From assembly GCA_903871335.1 (NCBI GenBank), contig CAIQGE010000010.1:62001-126000 (forward strand): DNA of 64,000 nt, written 5' to 3'. The translations under genes were made by a program, and so were the position numbers. Positions within the stretch are counted from its first letter, which is position 1. Each line of letters starts with the position of its first letter. The notes beneath the pieces were generated by a model, which saw only the letters and a list, made by a program, of their open reading frames with translations, was not told the DNA's origin and ran no database searches. Below, piece by piece: positions 43,499 through 53,095 of the stretch. This DNA is from an uncultured Actinomycetes bacterium (GTDB taxonomy: Bacteria; Actinomycetota; Acidimicrobiia; Acidimicrobiales; RAAP-2).

Positions 43499-43572
43499 GC
43501 CGGTGTGGCGCAGTCTGGCAGCGCAGGCGATTTGTAATCGTCAGGTCGTGGGTTCGAATCCCTCCACCGGCT
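43499..43572 (+). tRNA. tRNA-Thr (UGU anticodon)
   Basis: A complete cloverleaf is visible: acceptor stem GCCGGTG/CACCGGC, a D arm, the anticodon loop TTTGTAA with anticodon TGT, and the T arm with GGTTCGAATCC. No CCA is encoded. Confidence 0.96.
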
Positions 43573-43834
43573 CTCATAGTTCAGGTCCACATCATTGGGG
43601 CTCTTCTGCCAACCACGTCGGTGCTCACCATCACAGCGGATCTCCTAACCCAGCCTGATCTACATCGCCGTGAGAAGTGTGTTGAGCAGAAACATCTCAA
43701 GGGCATTCGATCGAGCCAGCCACGTGGCCAACGAGTTCATAAGTTCTCTGAGTCCTCGAAGAAACGGAGGAAGTTCGAGGACTCGCTGGTATTTTGAGTA
43801 TGAAGCATTCGTCTTCGCACCAAGGGAGAAGCCT
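43573..43834 (+). other. Leader before the YVTN protein, with a hairpin at 43750-43784
   Basis: No gene is visible. GAGTCCTCGAA and TTCGAGGACTC form a perfect 11-bp stem with a 13-nt loop, 51 bp before the start codon. It could be a tRNA-Thr terminator, or an mRNA leader structure. Confidence 0.6.
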
Positions 43835-45970
43835 ATGAAGCGCAGCAGACATGGGCTCGTCGCCCGCGGATGTTCCGTCGTTACGGCACTTGTCGTGAGC
43901 GTGAGCGCTCTTCCCTTGCTCGTGTCGGGGCCAGCCGATGCCGCCACGATCACGCTCACGGGCACCACGACGGGCATCGCCTTTGACTCGTCGGTCGGTC
44001 TGGCGTTCGCCATCAATCAACACAGCCGCCTCGTCAACGTCGTCAACGAATCAGCCAACACCGTGTTCACGCACATTCGTGTTGGCGCGTACCCGGTCGC
44101 CGTCGCGAGCAATCCCACGACGAGAACCGAATATGTGGCCATTGGCGCCCAGAAATTGTTGGACGTCATCAACGGCACCTCGTTGACCGTGACCCGCGCT
44201 CTTCATTTGACGTCGCGCCCCAGTGCTCTCACGGTGGACACTGCCACCAACACCGTCGTGGTGGCGAGCGCAACGGGCCGCACTCTGACCTTGATCAATG
44301 GCGCGACCAAGCGCGTCCTGCGTACGGTGAAGGTCCCCGCCGGCATGACTGGTCTTGCCATTAACACCGCGACGTCAACTATCTACGCCACCTTCGGTGG
44401 CTCCAATGCTCTCGAGGTCTTCGACGAGAATTCCGGGGCGCTCGAGTCGACACTCACCGTCGGTAGTGATCCCGTCGCCGTGGGCGTCAACGACAGTAGC
44501 AACACGGTTTACGTCGTGAATCATGTGTCACGCACCCTGTCGGTTATCAATGGCGTCACGCGCACCCTCACCGCGACGGTGACCGTGGGCAATAACCCCA
44601 TTGCGATGGTGGTCGATCAGACGGGCAACCACGTCTACGTGATTTCGAAGAACGTGGCCCAGATCACAGAGATTGACAGTATGACGAATGCGCTTCGCGG
44701 CACGATCGTTACGCCCTTTGCTCCCACCGCCGTAGATATCGACGAGTCCGATGGACTTCTCTACGCCGGTGGTGCGACGAGCTCAACCTTGTTTTCGGTC
44801 AGCACCGTGGCCGGAACAATTCGTGGGGCGATCACGGTCGGCTCGCACCCTTCCGCGGTCGCGGTGGACAGGGCGACCAACCAAATGTACGTCGCCAACC
44901 TCGCCGACGACACCGTGTCCCAAATCGACCTCGCGACCAACGCGGTGGTGGCCACCATCGGCGTGGGCAGTGGGCCGATTGCCCTGGCCGTCAACGACTC
45001 GTCAGATCAGATCTACGTCGCGAACCGGACTGACGCATCCGTCTCGGTGATTAACGGCGCGACCGGGGTAGTTTCCGCCACGGTGCGACTACCGGGAACT
45101 CCCTCGGGTGTTGCTGTCGACCACACGAGTGGTGCGCTCTACGTCACCGATACCAGCAATGGTGCGCTGGACGTGATTGACCCGCACACCGATTCGGTCA
45201 CGGCGAGCATCCGCGTCGGGAATCAACCCTCTGCCGTCGCGGTGAGCGACCACCCGCACGCGGTCTACGTCGCCAATTCCACCGACGATACGGTGAGCGT
45301 CGTTAATCCGACCGCGGACACGGTGACAACCACCGTGAACGTCGGTAACGATCCCGTGTCGATCGCCGCCAGTCCGGACAGCAACCAGGTCTACGTCGCG
45401 AACGCATCATCCGGCACAGTCTCGGTCGTGGACACACAAACGAATCTCGTCACCAACGTCGTCAACGTTGCCGCCACTCCCACCGCGGTGGTGGTGAACA
45501 GTACCGATCACACCGTCGACGTGATTGATCACAATGGCAACCTCGTCACGATCGACGCCACTACCAACAACGTCCTGACCGCGTACCTGGAAAACGGCGA
45601 CGACGTGGCCCTGGCCGCGGTGCCGGCCAGCGGCAATTTCTACGTCATTGATGGCACCGCCGGCATCGTTCGTCTCATTGGTGACGGTATGTTCCCCGGC
45701 ACCCCCGTGGTCACCCGAGTGACGCGCACGAACTCGTCGGTGACGGTGAACTGGACCGCGCCCACTTCAGGCCCGGTCGCGACCGCGTATCTCGTCATCG
45801 CGCGTTCGGCCCGCGGGTACCGGACGACCGCGGTCCCCGGATCGATCGTGAACGCCACCGTCAGCGGACTGCGTGCCGGCACCAAATATCAGATCACGGT
45901 GGTGGCGCAATCGTCCCGAGATTCCGGCACACCCTCGACGCCCGTGAGCGTCACGACCCGAACGCACTAG
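43835..45970 (+). CDS. Secreted YVTN beta-propeller protein with a C-terminal fibronectin III domain
   Basis: The 711-residue protein has a signal peptide (VVTALVVSVSALPLLVSGPADA) and about twelve copies of a 40-residue 'YVAN...D-VSVI...T-VGxxPxAVA' YncE/YVTN-type repeat, followed by a fibronectin type III domain (PVVTRVTRTNSSVTVNWTAP). ATG 43835 follows AGGGAGAAG. Such exported propellers bind surfaces or proteins. No catalytic site is visible. Repeats are well conserved in spacing but variable in sequence. Confidence 0.9.
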   Translation: MKRSRHGLVARGCSVVTALVVSVSALPLLVSGPADAATITLTGTTTGIAFDSSVGLAFAINQHSRLVNVVNESANTVFTHIRVGAYPVAVASNPTTRTEYVAIGAQKLLDVINGTSLTVTRALHLTSRPSALTVDTATNTVVVASATGRTLTLINGATKRVLRTVKVPAGMTGLAINTATSTIYATFGGSNALEVFDENSGALESTLTVGSDPVAVGVNDSSNTVYVVNHVSRTLSVINGVTRTLTATVTVGNNPIAMVVDQTGNHVYVISKNVAQITEIDSMTNALRGTIVTPFAPTAVDIDESDGLLYAGGATSSTLFSVSTVAGTIRGAITVGSHPSAVAVDRATNQMYVANLADDTVSQIDLATNAVVATIGVGSGPIALAVNDSSDQIYVANRTDASVSVINGATGVVSATVRLPGTPSGVAVDHTSGALYVTDTSNGALDVIDPHTDSVTASIRVGNQPSAVAVSDHPHAVYVANSTDDTVSVVNPTADTVTTTVNVGNDPVSIAASPDSNQVYVANASSGTVSVVDTQTNLVTNVVNVAATPTAVVVNSTDHTVDVIDHNGNLVTIDATTNNVLTAYLENGDDVALAAVPASGNFYVIDGTAGIVRLIGDGMFPGTPVVTRVTRTNSSVTVNWTAPTSGPVATAYLVIARSARGYRTTAVPGSIVNATVSGLRAGTKYQITVVAQSSRDSGTPSTPVSVTTRTH

Positions 45971-45975
45971 TCCCA

Positions 45976-46004
45976 CCCATCTGCGGCCACTTTCCGCAGA
46001 TGGG
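45976..46004. terminator. Hairpin after the YVTN gene
   Basis: CCCATCTGCGG pairs perfectly with CCGCAGATGGG (11 bp) around a 7-nt loop, just past the stop codon; no T-run follows. Confidence 0.65.
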
Positions 46005-46108
46005 ACCCGGAGCCTCTGCCCCTTGAGGCGTGCGTTGATCTCGACCCGACGAGCAGCCCACCGGTCCACGACCGTGAGGACCATCTCGCCGTCGGTCAGA
46101 ATGGACGC

Positions 46109-46564
46109 ATGCGTCTTCCCAAAGGTCCCTCTAGTTCCCTCAAGGAATTCCGAGAGTTCGCCCTGCGCGCCAACGCCGTCGATCTGGCCATTGCGGTCGC
46201 ACTCGGTGCGGCGTTCACGGCGGTCGTGAATTCGGTAGTCAAGAACCTCTTCACGCCGATCATCGGCGCCATCCTCAAGGTGGACTTCTCCAGCCTGAAG
46301 TTCACGATCAACGGCAGCGACTTTGTCTACGGCGAAGTCATCAACGCGTTGATTTCATTTCTCGTGGTCGCCTTCGCGCTGTTTTATTTTGTGGTCAAGC
46401 CCATGAACGCGCTGCGTCGCCGCTTCGGACTCGGCGGTGACGCCTCACCCGCGGTGGCGCCGTGCCCGGCCTGTCGCACGGCCATCGTGATCGAGGCGCG
46501 CCGCTGTCCCGCGTGCACCGAAGTCCTCAGCGAACAATGGTCGGTCGACGCGGACGCGTCATAG
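46109..46564 (+). CDS. mscL: Large-conductance mechanosensitive channel with a C-terminal zinc ribbon
   Basis: The 151-residue protein has the MscL fold: FREFALRANAVDLAIAVALGAAFTAVV (first helix, family motif), LFTPIIGAIL, and a second helix VINALISFLVVAFALFYFVV, then a Cys-pair extension, CPACRTA plus CPACTEV. The extension is an added zinc ribbon not found in E. coli MscL. CAGAAT lies 6 nt before ATG 46109. It protects the cell against osmotic downshift. Confidence 0.92.
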   Translation: MRLPKGPSSSLKEFREFALRANAVDLAIAVALGAAFTAVVNSVVKNLFTPIIGAILKVDFSSLKFTINGSDFVYGEVINALISFLVVAFALFYFVVKPMNALRRRFGLGGDASPAVAPCPACRTAIVIEARRCPACTEVLSEQWSVDADAS

Positions 46565-46595
46565 TGCCGTGCGGTAGGCGCGTGGTCGACGTTGT

Positions 46596-47435
46596 TCAGC
46601 GAGAGCGTTCGCGGCGCTGACGCGCTACCTCGAAAGCCGCCACCGACGCCGCGACGCCCGCGTTGAGCGACGAGATTGCACCGATTTGTGGGATCGACAC
46701 GATGGCCTGGCAACGCTTACGAGTGAGAGGCGTCAGACCACTCTGTTCGCCACCCACGACCAGCGCCACCGGCACGCTGCCGAGATCGAGGTCGTAGAGA
46801 GAATCCGTCGCTTCGCCGGCGAGTCCCACCGTCAAAATCCCTGCCTTGTTCAGCCGGTCAATGGCCGTCGGCACACCGCCCACTTCCGCGAAGGTCAGGT
46901 ACTCAACTGCGCCCGCCGCCGTCTTGGTGACCGCGGGGGTGATGCGCGCGGAGCGGTGGCGGGGAAGGACGACCGAGGTCACGCCCGCGCCGTCGGCACT
47001 CCGCAAAATCGCCCCGAGATTGCGAGGGTCGGTGACGCCGTCGGCGACGAGCAAGAAGGGGTGGCCCTCAATGACGTCTTCGAGCGCGACGGAACGCAAC
47101 TTTTCGGCGAAGGCCACGACTCCCTGGTGACCTTCGGTACGAGCCTCGCGGTCGAGTCGCGCGTGTGAGACGAATTGCACCGGCACGCGCACGCGACGAG
47201 CGAGATCTTCAATTTCGTCCAAGATGGCCGCCGGATCCAGCATTTCGGCGATCAGAATGCGGCGAACGTTGCGCCTCTTGGCGCGCAACAGCTCGAGGAC
47301 CGCCTGACGACCCTCCACTTGTTCACCACCTAAACCTTCGGGGGTGTTGCGACGTGGAGCATCGGGACGAGCGCCGCGAGCGGGCGGACGCCGCGGCGGA
47401 ACACCCTTCGAGCGAGGAGCGGGTCGCGGGGTCAT
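46596..47435 (-). CDS. rlmB: 23S rRNA (guanosine-2'-O-) methyltransferase, RlmB/TrmH family
   Basis: The 279-residue protein is a SPOUT methyltransferase with an N-terminal ribosomal-L30-like substrate domain (GEQVEGRQAVLELLRAKRR) and a C-terminal knot: LVADGVTDPRNLGAILRSADG, VPVALVVGGEQSGLTPLT and SLNAGVAASVAAFEVAR. An Arg/Pro-rich basic leader of about 30 residues precedes it. It overlaps ispF by 4 bp (ATGA). Commonly cysS lies between ispF and rlmB in Actinobacteria; here it is absent. Confidence 0.94.
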   Translation of the reverse strand: MTPRPAPRSKGVPPRRPPARGARPDAPRRNTPEGLGGEQVEGRQAVLELLRAKRRNVRRILIAEMLDPAAILDEIEDLARRVRVPVQFVSHARLDREARTEGHQGVVAFAEKLRSVALEDVIEGHPFLLVADGVTDPRNLGAILRSADGAGVTSVVLPRHRSARITPAVTKTAAGAVEYLTFAEVGGVPTAIDRLNKAGILTVGLAGEATDSLYDLDLGSVPVALVVGGEQSGLTPLTRKRCQAIVSIPQIGAISSLNAGVAASVAAFEVARQRRERSR

Positions 47436-47905
47436 GAGATTTCCTCCAACAGGATGACGGCACTGGCGCCGATTCCCTCGCCGCGGCCGATGGCGCCGAG
47501 ACCTTCGGTCGTCGTCGCCTTGACCGAGATGGGCGCACCCACCACCATGCTCAGGCTGCTCGCCATCGAGGACATAAAAGGTGCGAGCTTGGGTTGCTCG
47601 GCGATGATGGTGACGTCGCCCGAGACGGGACGAAGCCCTTCTTCATTGACGAGAATCAGCGTCTGCTCGAGAAGTCGCAGCGACGGCACGTCCTTGTGCG
47701 CGGGGTCGCGATCAGAAAAGTGACGACCAAGGTCACCCAGTCCGGCGGCACCCAGGAGTGCGTCACACAGCGCGTGAGTGGCCGCGTCCGCGTCGGAGTG
47801 ACCCTCCAGACCTCGTTCACCGGCCAGATGCACCAAACCCAGCCACAGCGGGCGCTGAGGATCGCTGCTGAAGCGGTGGACGTCGATACCCTGACCGATT
47901 CTCAC
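47432..47905 (-). CDS. ispF: 2-C-methyl-D-erythritol 2,4-cyclodiphosphate synthase
   Basis: The 157-residue protein catalyses the fifth step of the MEP isoprenoid pathway. It shows RIGQGIDVHRFS (metal Asp/His), GHSDADAATHALCDALLGAA and GDLGRHFSDRDPAHKD, and the C-terminal ATTTEGLGAIGRGEGIGA. It overlaps both rlmB and ispD by 4 bp. Confidence 0.97.
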   Translation of the reverse strand: MRIGQGIDVHRFSSDPQRPLWLGLVHLAGERGLEGHSDADAATHALCDALLGAAGLGDLGRHFSDRDPAHKDVPSLRLLEQTLILVNEEGLRPVSGDVTIIAEQPKLAPFMSSMASSLSMVVGAPISVKATTTEGLGAIGRGEGIGASAVILLEEIS

Positions 47906-48543
47906 TCGACACCGTCCGCGAGTCGCAGAAGGCGGTCGAGATCTTGGGGTTCGGTGACCTTCAGGTTTGAGGCTTCCCCCGGCACGATCACCACTTTGGC
48001 GCCGCGCTCTTCGAGGAGAGCCGCGTCGTCGGTCGCTTCACCCTCCGCGGCGTGCGCGGCGAGCAGAGCCTCAGAGCGGAAGGCCTGGGGGGTTTGCACG
48101 GTGACCAAATCATCGCGCGGCACGGTCGCCGCGACGCGCCACGGACGGTCGTGATCCACCCGCTTGACGGTGTCGGTAATGGCGAGTCCCGGAATAGCCG
48201 CGTCGGCACCGTTGGCGACGGCGTCCACGACCGAGCGAAAGAGTTCGGGGGACGCCAACGGTCGGGCGGCGTCGTGAACCACGACGATGTCCGCGTCGCC
48301 ACAGTGCGCGAGGCCCGCGCGCACGGACGCGGAACGGGTGTCGCCTCCGGTCACCACGAGATCAGCGCCCTCGCCGCTGCCGTCGTAGCTAGAAGGCACG
48401 ACGAGCACAACCAGTTCAGCCACGTGGTGAGCATTCGCGACGCTGTGCGCCGCGATCGTCGCACCCGCGAAGGGTGCGAACTGCTTCGGACCACCGAAGC
48501 GAACGCCTCGACCGCCCGCCACAACGACGGCGGCGACACGCAT
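47902..48543 (-). CDS. ispD: 2-C-methyl-D-erythritol 4-phosphate cytidylyltransferase
   Basis: The 213-residue protein makes CDP-methylerythritol. It has the nucleotide-binding VVVAGGRGVRFGGPKQF, VVVHDAARPL, and VQTPQAFRSEALLAAH, with EATDDAALLEERGAKV. It is only 2 bp from carD and overlaps ispF, forming carD-ispD-ispF-rlmB, a well-known actinobacterial order. Confidence 0.96.
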   Translation of the reverse strand: MRVAAVVVAGGRGVRFGGPKQFAPFAGATIAAHSVANAHHVAELVVLVVPSSYDGSGEGADLVVTGGDTRSASVRAGLAHCGDADIVVVHDAARPLASPELFRSVVDAVANGADAAIPGLAITDTVKRVDHDRPWRVAATVPRDDLVTVQTPQAFRSEALLAAHAAEGEATDDAALLEERGAKVVIVPGEASNLKVTEPQDLDRLLRLADGVE

Positions 48544-48545
48544 CG

Positions 48546-49034
48546 CTACGGAAGGACGGAGGCGAGCTTTTCCTCGGCCGCCTGTTCGTCCACGTTCAAC
48601 GCGAAGGTCAACTCGGACACCAAAATCTGCCGAGCGCGCGTCAGCATGCGCTTCTCTCCCGCCGACAGTCCCTTGTCCTTGTCACGGATCGACAGGTTCC
48701 GCACGACTTCGGCGACTTGATAGATGTCGCCGCTGCGCAGCTTCTCGGAGTGGTTCTTAAAGCGGCGCGACCAGTTGGTCGGCATGCGCGCTTCCTTCTT
48801 GCGCAACACGGCGAAGACTTCTTCGACTTCCTCGTCGTTGATCACATCACGAAGACCCACGGACTCCGCGTTGGCGACGGGGACCATCAATGTGAGATCG
48901 GTGTAGGCGACCTTGAGCTTCAGGTAGTCCTGCTTTTGGCCGAAGGCTTCCTTCTTTTCAACCTTCTCGACGACGCAGGCTCCGTGGTGCGGGTAGACCA
49001 AACGGTCACCCTTCTTGTACTTCCGAGCGGTCAT
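48546..49034 (-). CDS. carD: CarD transcription regulator
   Basis: The 162-residue RNA-polymerase-binding protein stabilises open complexes at rRNA and other promoters. It has the Tudor-like RNAP-interaction domain, KKGDRLVYPHHGACVVEKVEKK, and a helical C-terminal DNA-binding part with NWSRRFKNHSEKLRSGDIYQVAEV. ATG 49034 starts the known family N-terminus. It lies directly after radA. Confidence 0.96.
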   Translation of the reverse strand: MTARKYKKGDRLVYPHHGACVVEKVEKKEAFGQKQDYLKLKVAYTDLTLMVPVANAESVGLRDVINDEEVEEVFAVLRKKEARMPTNWSRRFKNHSEKLRSGDIYQVAEVVRNLSIRDKDKGLSAGEKRMLTRARQILVSELTFALNVDEQAAEEKLASVLP

Positions 49035-49127
49035 GAACCAGTGCTCCTAGAAAGGGGAAAACGCCGATGTTGGCGCTTGGGGGTTTCCCATTCTACCGCA
49101 CTTTTTGACTTTTCGTTTGGAGCGCCT

Positions 49128-50468
49128 TTATCCAGCCGTGACAACGGCTAACGCCTCGGATAAAGACTGGCAACGGCGCACCACAATTCCGTCAACATCG
49201 TCGATGTCGCCACTCGACGGCACGAGAACCGTGGTCACGCCGAGACGCGCCAATTCCCTCACTCGGCGCGTGAGGCCACCCACGCTTCTCAGTTCGCCCG
49301 CGAGACCCACTTCCCCGAGCGCCGCCCACTCCCGGGGAACAGAAAAACCTTTCGCGACTGACGCGACGGCTAACGCAATGGCGAGATCCGCCGCCGGCTC
49401 CACGGCGGGGAGACCACCGGCCGTTGTCGCGAACACGTCGCTGCCGCTCACGTCCACGTTGCAGCGTGCCTCGAGCACCGCGAGAAGCAGCGAGAGTCGT
49501 TGGGACGAGACCGCGTGGGCAACCCGGCGAGGCGACCCGGATCCCGTGGCCACGAGAGCCTGGATCTCCACGACCATGGAACGCGACCCGTCCGTGATGA
49601 CCGTCGAGACGACACCCGGCACGTCGAGAGCGGGGCCGCGCATGGAGACCGACGGGTCCGGCACCTCTCGCAGCCCGTCGCCCGCCATTTCCAAGAGACC
49701 AACTTCGCCGGTCGGACCGAAGCGGTGCTTGAGTGCGCGAATGAGTCGCAAGGGACCATTGCGGTCCCCGTCGACTCGAATCACCGTGTCCACCAGGTGC
49801 TCCAACGCGCGTGGTCCGCTGAGCTCGCCGTCCTTGGTGACGTGGCCGACCAGGATCAGGGCAACCCCCGTGCGTTTCGCAATTCCACAGAGAACTTCGG
49901 CGGCGTTGCGCACTTGGGTGACCGAACCAGCGACCGAGCCGAGGGAGTCATCCACCATCGCGGAGACGGAGTCCACGACGCAGAGCGCGGGCGACTGCTT
50001 CGTCAACGTGGCCGCGGCCGCCGCGACGTCCGACGTGGCGACCACGTTGAGACCAGTTGGAACGTCGCCGAGTCGGCGAGCTCGCTGCGCGACCTGTTCC
50101 GCAGATTCCTCGGCCGCGACGAGTAATACGTTCTCACCACGTTGCGCGTGGGCGCGAAGAGCCATCAACGCGAGGGTGGACTTTCCGATTCCCGGTTCAC
50201 CGAACAGCAAAGTCGTCGATCCTGGAACCAACCCGCCGCCGAGCACGCGATCGAGCTCGCCGACGCCCGACGAACGGTGACCGCTCGCGTGGTCGCCGAC
50301 TTCGTGAAGTGCCGTGACGTCCATGGGTGACGACGCCTTGCGGGTGGCTTGCACCACCGCACTTTCGCTAATGGAATTCCACGCTCCACACGACGGGCAG
50401 CGACCCGCCCATCGAGGGGACGTGGCGCCGCACTCCGCGCATAGGAAACTCGACGACGTGCGACTCAC
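49128..50468 (-). CDS. radA: DNA repair protein RadA
   Basis: The 446-residue RecA-like ATPase processes branched DNA. It shows the N-terminal zinc finger CAECG...CPSCGAWNS, Walker A GEPGIGKSTLA, the Walker B region ALCVVDSVSAM and the family motif KxRFG, here KHRFG where Asn is usual. A Lon-like C-terminal domain follows. GTG/ATG at 50468 gives a full family N-terminus. disA often lies between radA and carD but is absent here. Confidence 0.95.
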   Translation of the reverse strand: MSRTSSSFLCAECGATSPRWAGRCPSCGAWNSISESAVVQATRKASSPMDVTALHEVGDHASGHRSSGVGELDRVLGGGLVPGSTTLLFGEPGIGKSTLALMALRAHAQRGENVLLVAAEESAEQVAQRARRLGDVPTGLNVVATSDVAAAAATLTKQSPALCVVDSVSAMVDDSLGSVAGSVTQVRNAAEVLCGIAKRTGVALILVGHVTKDGELSGPRALEHLVDTVIRVDGDRNGPLRLIRALKHRFGPTGEVGLLEMAGDGLREVPDPSVSMRGPALDVPGVVSTVITDGSRSMVVEIQALVATGSGSPRRVAHAVSSQRLSLLLAVLEARCNVDVSGSDVFATTAGGLPAVEPAADLAIALAVASVAKGFSVPREWAALGEVGLAGELRSVGGLTRRVRELARLGVTTVLVPSSGDIDDVDGIVVRRCQSLSEALAVVTAG

Positions 50469-50497
50469 ATCGACACGCTAAAGCGAGCGTGTGACGA

Positions 50498-52996
50498 CTA
50501 CGCGCTGGGCGCGGCGTCGAAGTCAACCGACGGGGGAAGTCCCTCGACGGCATCGAACGACAGTGCCGGACCGTCATCGCCTTCGATGACGTCCACCACG
50601 ATCGTCTGGCCCGCGCGGAATTCCTTAAACAGAATCTTCTCGCTGAGCACGTCTTCGACGTAGGTCTGAATCGCCCGACGCAGCGGTCGCGCACCCAGTT
50701 CGGGGTCGTAGCCCTTATCCGCAAGGAAACTCTGGGCGCCCGCCGACAACTCGAGTCCGAGTCCCTGCACCGAGAGCTGCTCGCGCAGACGCTGGATGAA
50801 GAGGTCGGCGATCAAGATCACTTCAGGCTTGGTCAGTTCGTGGAAGACGATCGTGTCGTCGATGCGGTTCAAGAACTCCGGACGGAAGTGCGCCTTCAAA
50901 GCGGCGTGCACCTTCTCCTTCATGCGTTCGTGCGTCGCCGCCTCGCTGCCCTTGGCGAAACCAATGGACGCGCGACGCAGGTCGGCCGTGCCGAGGTTCG
51001 AGGTCATGATCAGAATCGTGTTCTTGAAGTCCACGACGCGACCCTGCGCGTCGGTCAAGCGACCGTCTTCGAGAATCTGCAGCAACGTGTTGAAGACGTC
51101 GGGGTGCGCCTTTTCGACTTCGTCGAAGAGAACCACCGAGAACGGCTTGCGGCGGACGGCTTCGGTCAACTGACCACCTTCGTCGTACCCGACGTAGCCC
51201 GGGGGCGAACCGACCAAGCGACTCACGGTGTGCTTTTCCATGTACTCGGACATGTCGAGCTGGATCAACGCGTCCTCGTCGTCAAAGAGGAACTCGGCCA
51301 GCGTCTTGGCGAGTTCGGTCTTACCGACACCGGTCGGACCGAGGAAGATGAACGATCCCGCCGGGCGCTTCGGGTCTTTGAGGCCCGCTCGCGTGCGACG
51401 AATCGCGCGACTCAGAGCCTTGATGGCCTCTTCTTGTCCCACGATGCGCTTGTGGAGTTCTTCTTCCATACGAAGCAACTTCGACGTCTCTTCCTCGGTG
51501 AGGCGATAGACGGGAATACCGGTCCAGTTCGCCAGGACTTCGGCGATGGTCTCTTCATCGACTACGTCGAAGGTCTTGGCTCCGGCGGCCTTGGCGGTCG
51601 CGTCGAGCTCTTCCTTCTTCGCGATGGCCTCGCGCTCCTGCTCTTCGAGACGCTTGGCCTGTTCGAGGGCACCCTTTTCGAGCGCGGACTCCTTGTCCGC
51701 TCGCAAGCGGAGAATCTCTTCGTCCAACTTGCGCTGAGCCGGGGGCGCGTCCATGCGACGAATTCGTAGACGGCTACCCGCTTCGTCAATGAGGTCAATG
51801 GCCTTGTCCGGTAGGAAACGGTCCGCGATGTAGCGATCGGCCAAGTTCGCCGCGGCGATTAGAGCCTGATCGGTGATGGTGACCGCGTGGAACTCCTCGT
51901 AGACCTCGCGCAGACCCTTCAGGATCTCAATGGTCATGGCCACCGACGGCTGCTCCACCTTGACGGGCTGGAATCGGCGCTCGAGGGCGGCGTCCTTTTC
52001 GATGTGCTTACGGTATTCGTCGATCGTGGTAGCGCCCACGGTCTGCAGTTCGCCGCGCGCCAGCATGGGCTTCAAGATCGAGGCGGCGTCAATGGCACCC
52101 TCGGCGGCACCCGCGCCCACCAGCGTGTGGATCTCGTCAATGAACAAGATGATGTCGCCGCGGGTGCGGATTTCCTTGAGCACCTTCTTCAGGCGCTCTT
52201 CGAAATCACCTCGGTAGCGACTACCGGCGACGAGAGCTCCGAGGTCGAGGGTGTAGATCTGCTTGTCGGCCAACGTGACGGGCACCTGATTGGCCACGAC
52301 ACGCTGCGCCAAGCCCTCAACGATGGCGGTCTTGCCGACGCCGGGTTCACCAATGAGCACCGGGTTGTTCTTGGTGCGACGCGAGAGCACCTGCATCACG
52401 CGCTCGATTTCCTTTTCGCGTCCGACCAGCGGGTCGAGCTTGCCCTCGCGAGCGAGCTGCGTGAGGTTGCGGCCGAACTGATCGAGCACCGCCGAACCGT
52501 TTGACGCGTCGCCTTCGGTCTTGCCCTGGGGGCCGGCCGCGGCGTTGGCGTCCTTGCCGGGCTGACCCGACATCATTTGAATCACTTGCTGGCGCACGCG
52601 GGCCAGATCGGCCCCGCTTTGCACCAGGACCTGAGCGGCCACGCCGTCACCCTCGCGAACGAGGCCGAGGAGCATGTGCTCGGTGCCGATGTAGGAGTGA
52701 CCGAGTTGCAGCGCTTCGCGCAGCGACAATTCGAGGACCTTCTTCGCCCGAGGGGTGAAGGGGGGAGATCCGGGCGAGGGGTTGGTGTTGGTGCCAATCG
52801 CTTCTTCGACCTTTTCGCGGACGGCCTCAAACGTGATGCCCAGGGCATCGAGCGCCTTCGCGGCGACTCCTTCACCTTCACGGATGAGCCCGAGCAGGAT
52901 GTGCTCGGTTCCGATGAAGGCGTGATTGAGCTCACGAGCTTCTTCCTGCGCGAGGACGAGCACTCGGCGGGCACGGTCTGTAAAGCGTTCGAACAA
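50498..52996 (-). CDS. clpC: ATP-dependent Clp protease ATPase subunit ClpC
   Basis: The 832-residue unfoldase works with ClpP. It has two N-terminal Clp repeats, two AAA+ domains ([15 protein letters not shown] and [14 protein letters not shown]) and, between them, a coiled-coil/UVR region. I take TTG 52996 ([11 protein letters not shown], the family start) rather than the TTG two codons earlier, because GGGAGG lies 6 nt before it and abuts the other. TACACT upstream is a likely -10. Confidence 0.96.
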   Translation of the reverse strand: MFERFTDRARRVLVLAQEEARELNHAFIGTEHILLGLIREGEGVAAKALDALGITFEAVREKVEEAIGTNTNPSPGSPPFTPRAKKVLELSLREALQLGHSYIGTEHMLLGLVREGDGVAAQVLVQSGADLARVRQQVIQMMSGQPGKDANAAAGPQGKTEGDASNGSAVLDQFGRNLTQLAREGKLDPLVGREKEIERVMQVLSRRTKNNPVLIGEPGVGKTAIVEGLAQRVVANQVPVTLADKQIYTLDLGALVAGSRYRGDFEERLKKVLKEIRTRGDIILFIDEIHTLVGAGAAEGAIDAASILKPMLARGELQTVGATTIDEYRKHIEKDAALERRFQPVKVEQPSVAMTIEILKGLREVYEEFHAVTITDQALIAAANLADRYIADRFLPDKAIDLIDEAGSRLRIRRMDAPPAQRKLDEEILRLRADKESALEKGALEQAKRLEEQEREAIAKKEELDATAKAAGAKTFDVVDEETIAEVLANWTGIPVYRLTEEETSKLLRMEEELHKRIVGQEEAIKALSRAIRRTRAGLKDPKRPAGSFIFLGPTGVGKTELAKTLAEFLFDDEDALIQLDMSEYMEKHTVSRLVGSPPGYVGYDEGGQLTEAVRRKPFSVVLFDEVEKAHPDVFNTLLQILEDGRLTDAQGRVVDFKNTILIMTSNLGTADLRRASIGFAKGSEAATHERMKEKVHAALKAHFRPEFLNRIDDTIVFHELTKPEVILIADLFIQRLREQLSVQGLGLELSAGAQSFLADKGYDPELGARPLRRAIQTYVEDVLSEKILFKEFRAGQTIVVDVIEGDDGPALSFDAVEGLPPSVDFDAAPSA

Positions 52997-53083
52997 GGCC
53001 AACCTCCCGTTGGTTCAATCCTGAGTGTAACGGTGAAGAGCGCGCTTTCCTTCTCGGCCGCCTGACCACGTATTACGGCGTTC

Positions 53084-53089
53084 TAGGGT
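53084..53089 (+). promoter_or_regulatory. Leaderless -10 element TAGGGT before the prenyl synthase
   Basis: TAGGGT is 6 nt upstream of GTG 53096, identical to the element before genes at 9553 and 14893. Confidence 0.55.
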
Positions 53090-53095
53090 GGTGGA

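Noticed and set aside
49105-50280. 391-residue plus-strand frame opposite radA
   Set aside because: Ser/Thr/Arg-rich antisense shadow of radA with no motif.
50840-51769. 309-residue plus-strand frame
   Set aside because: Antisense shadow of clpC.
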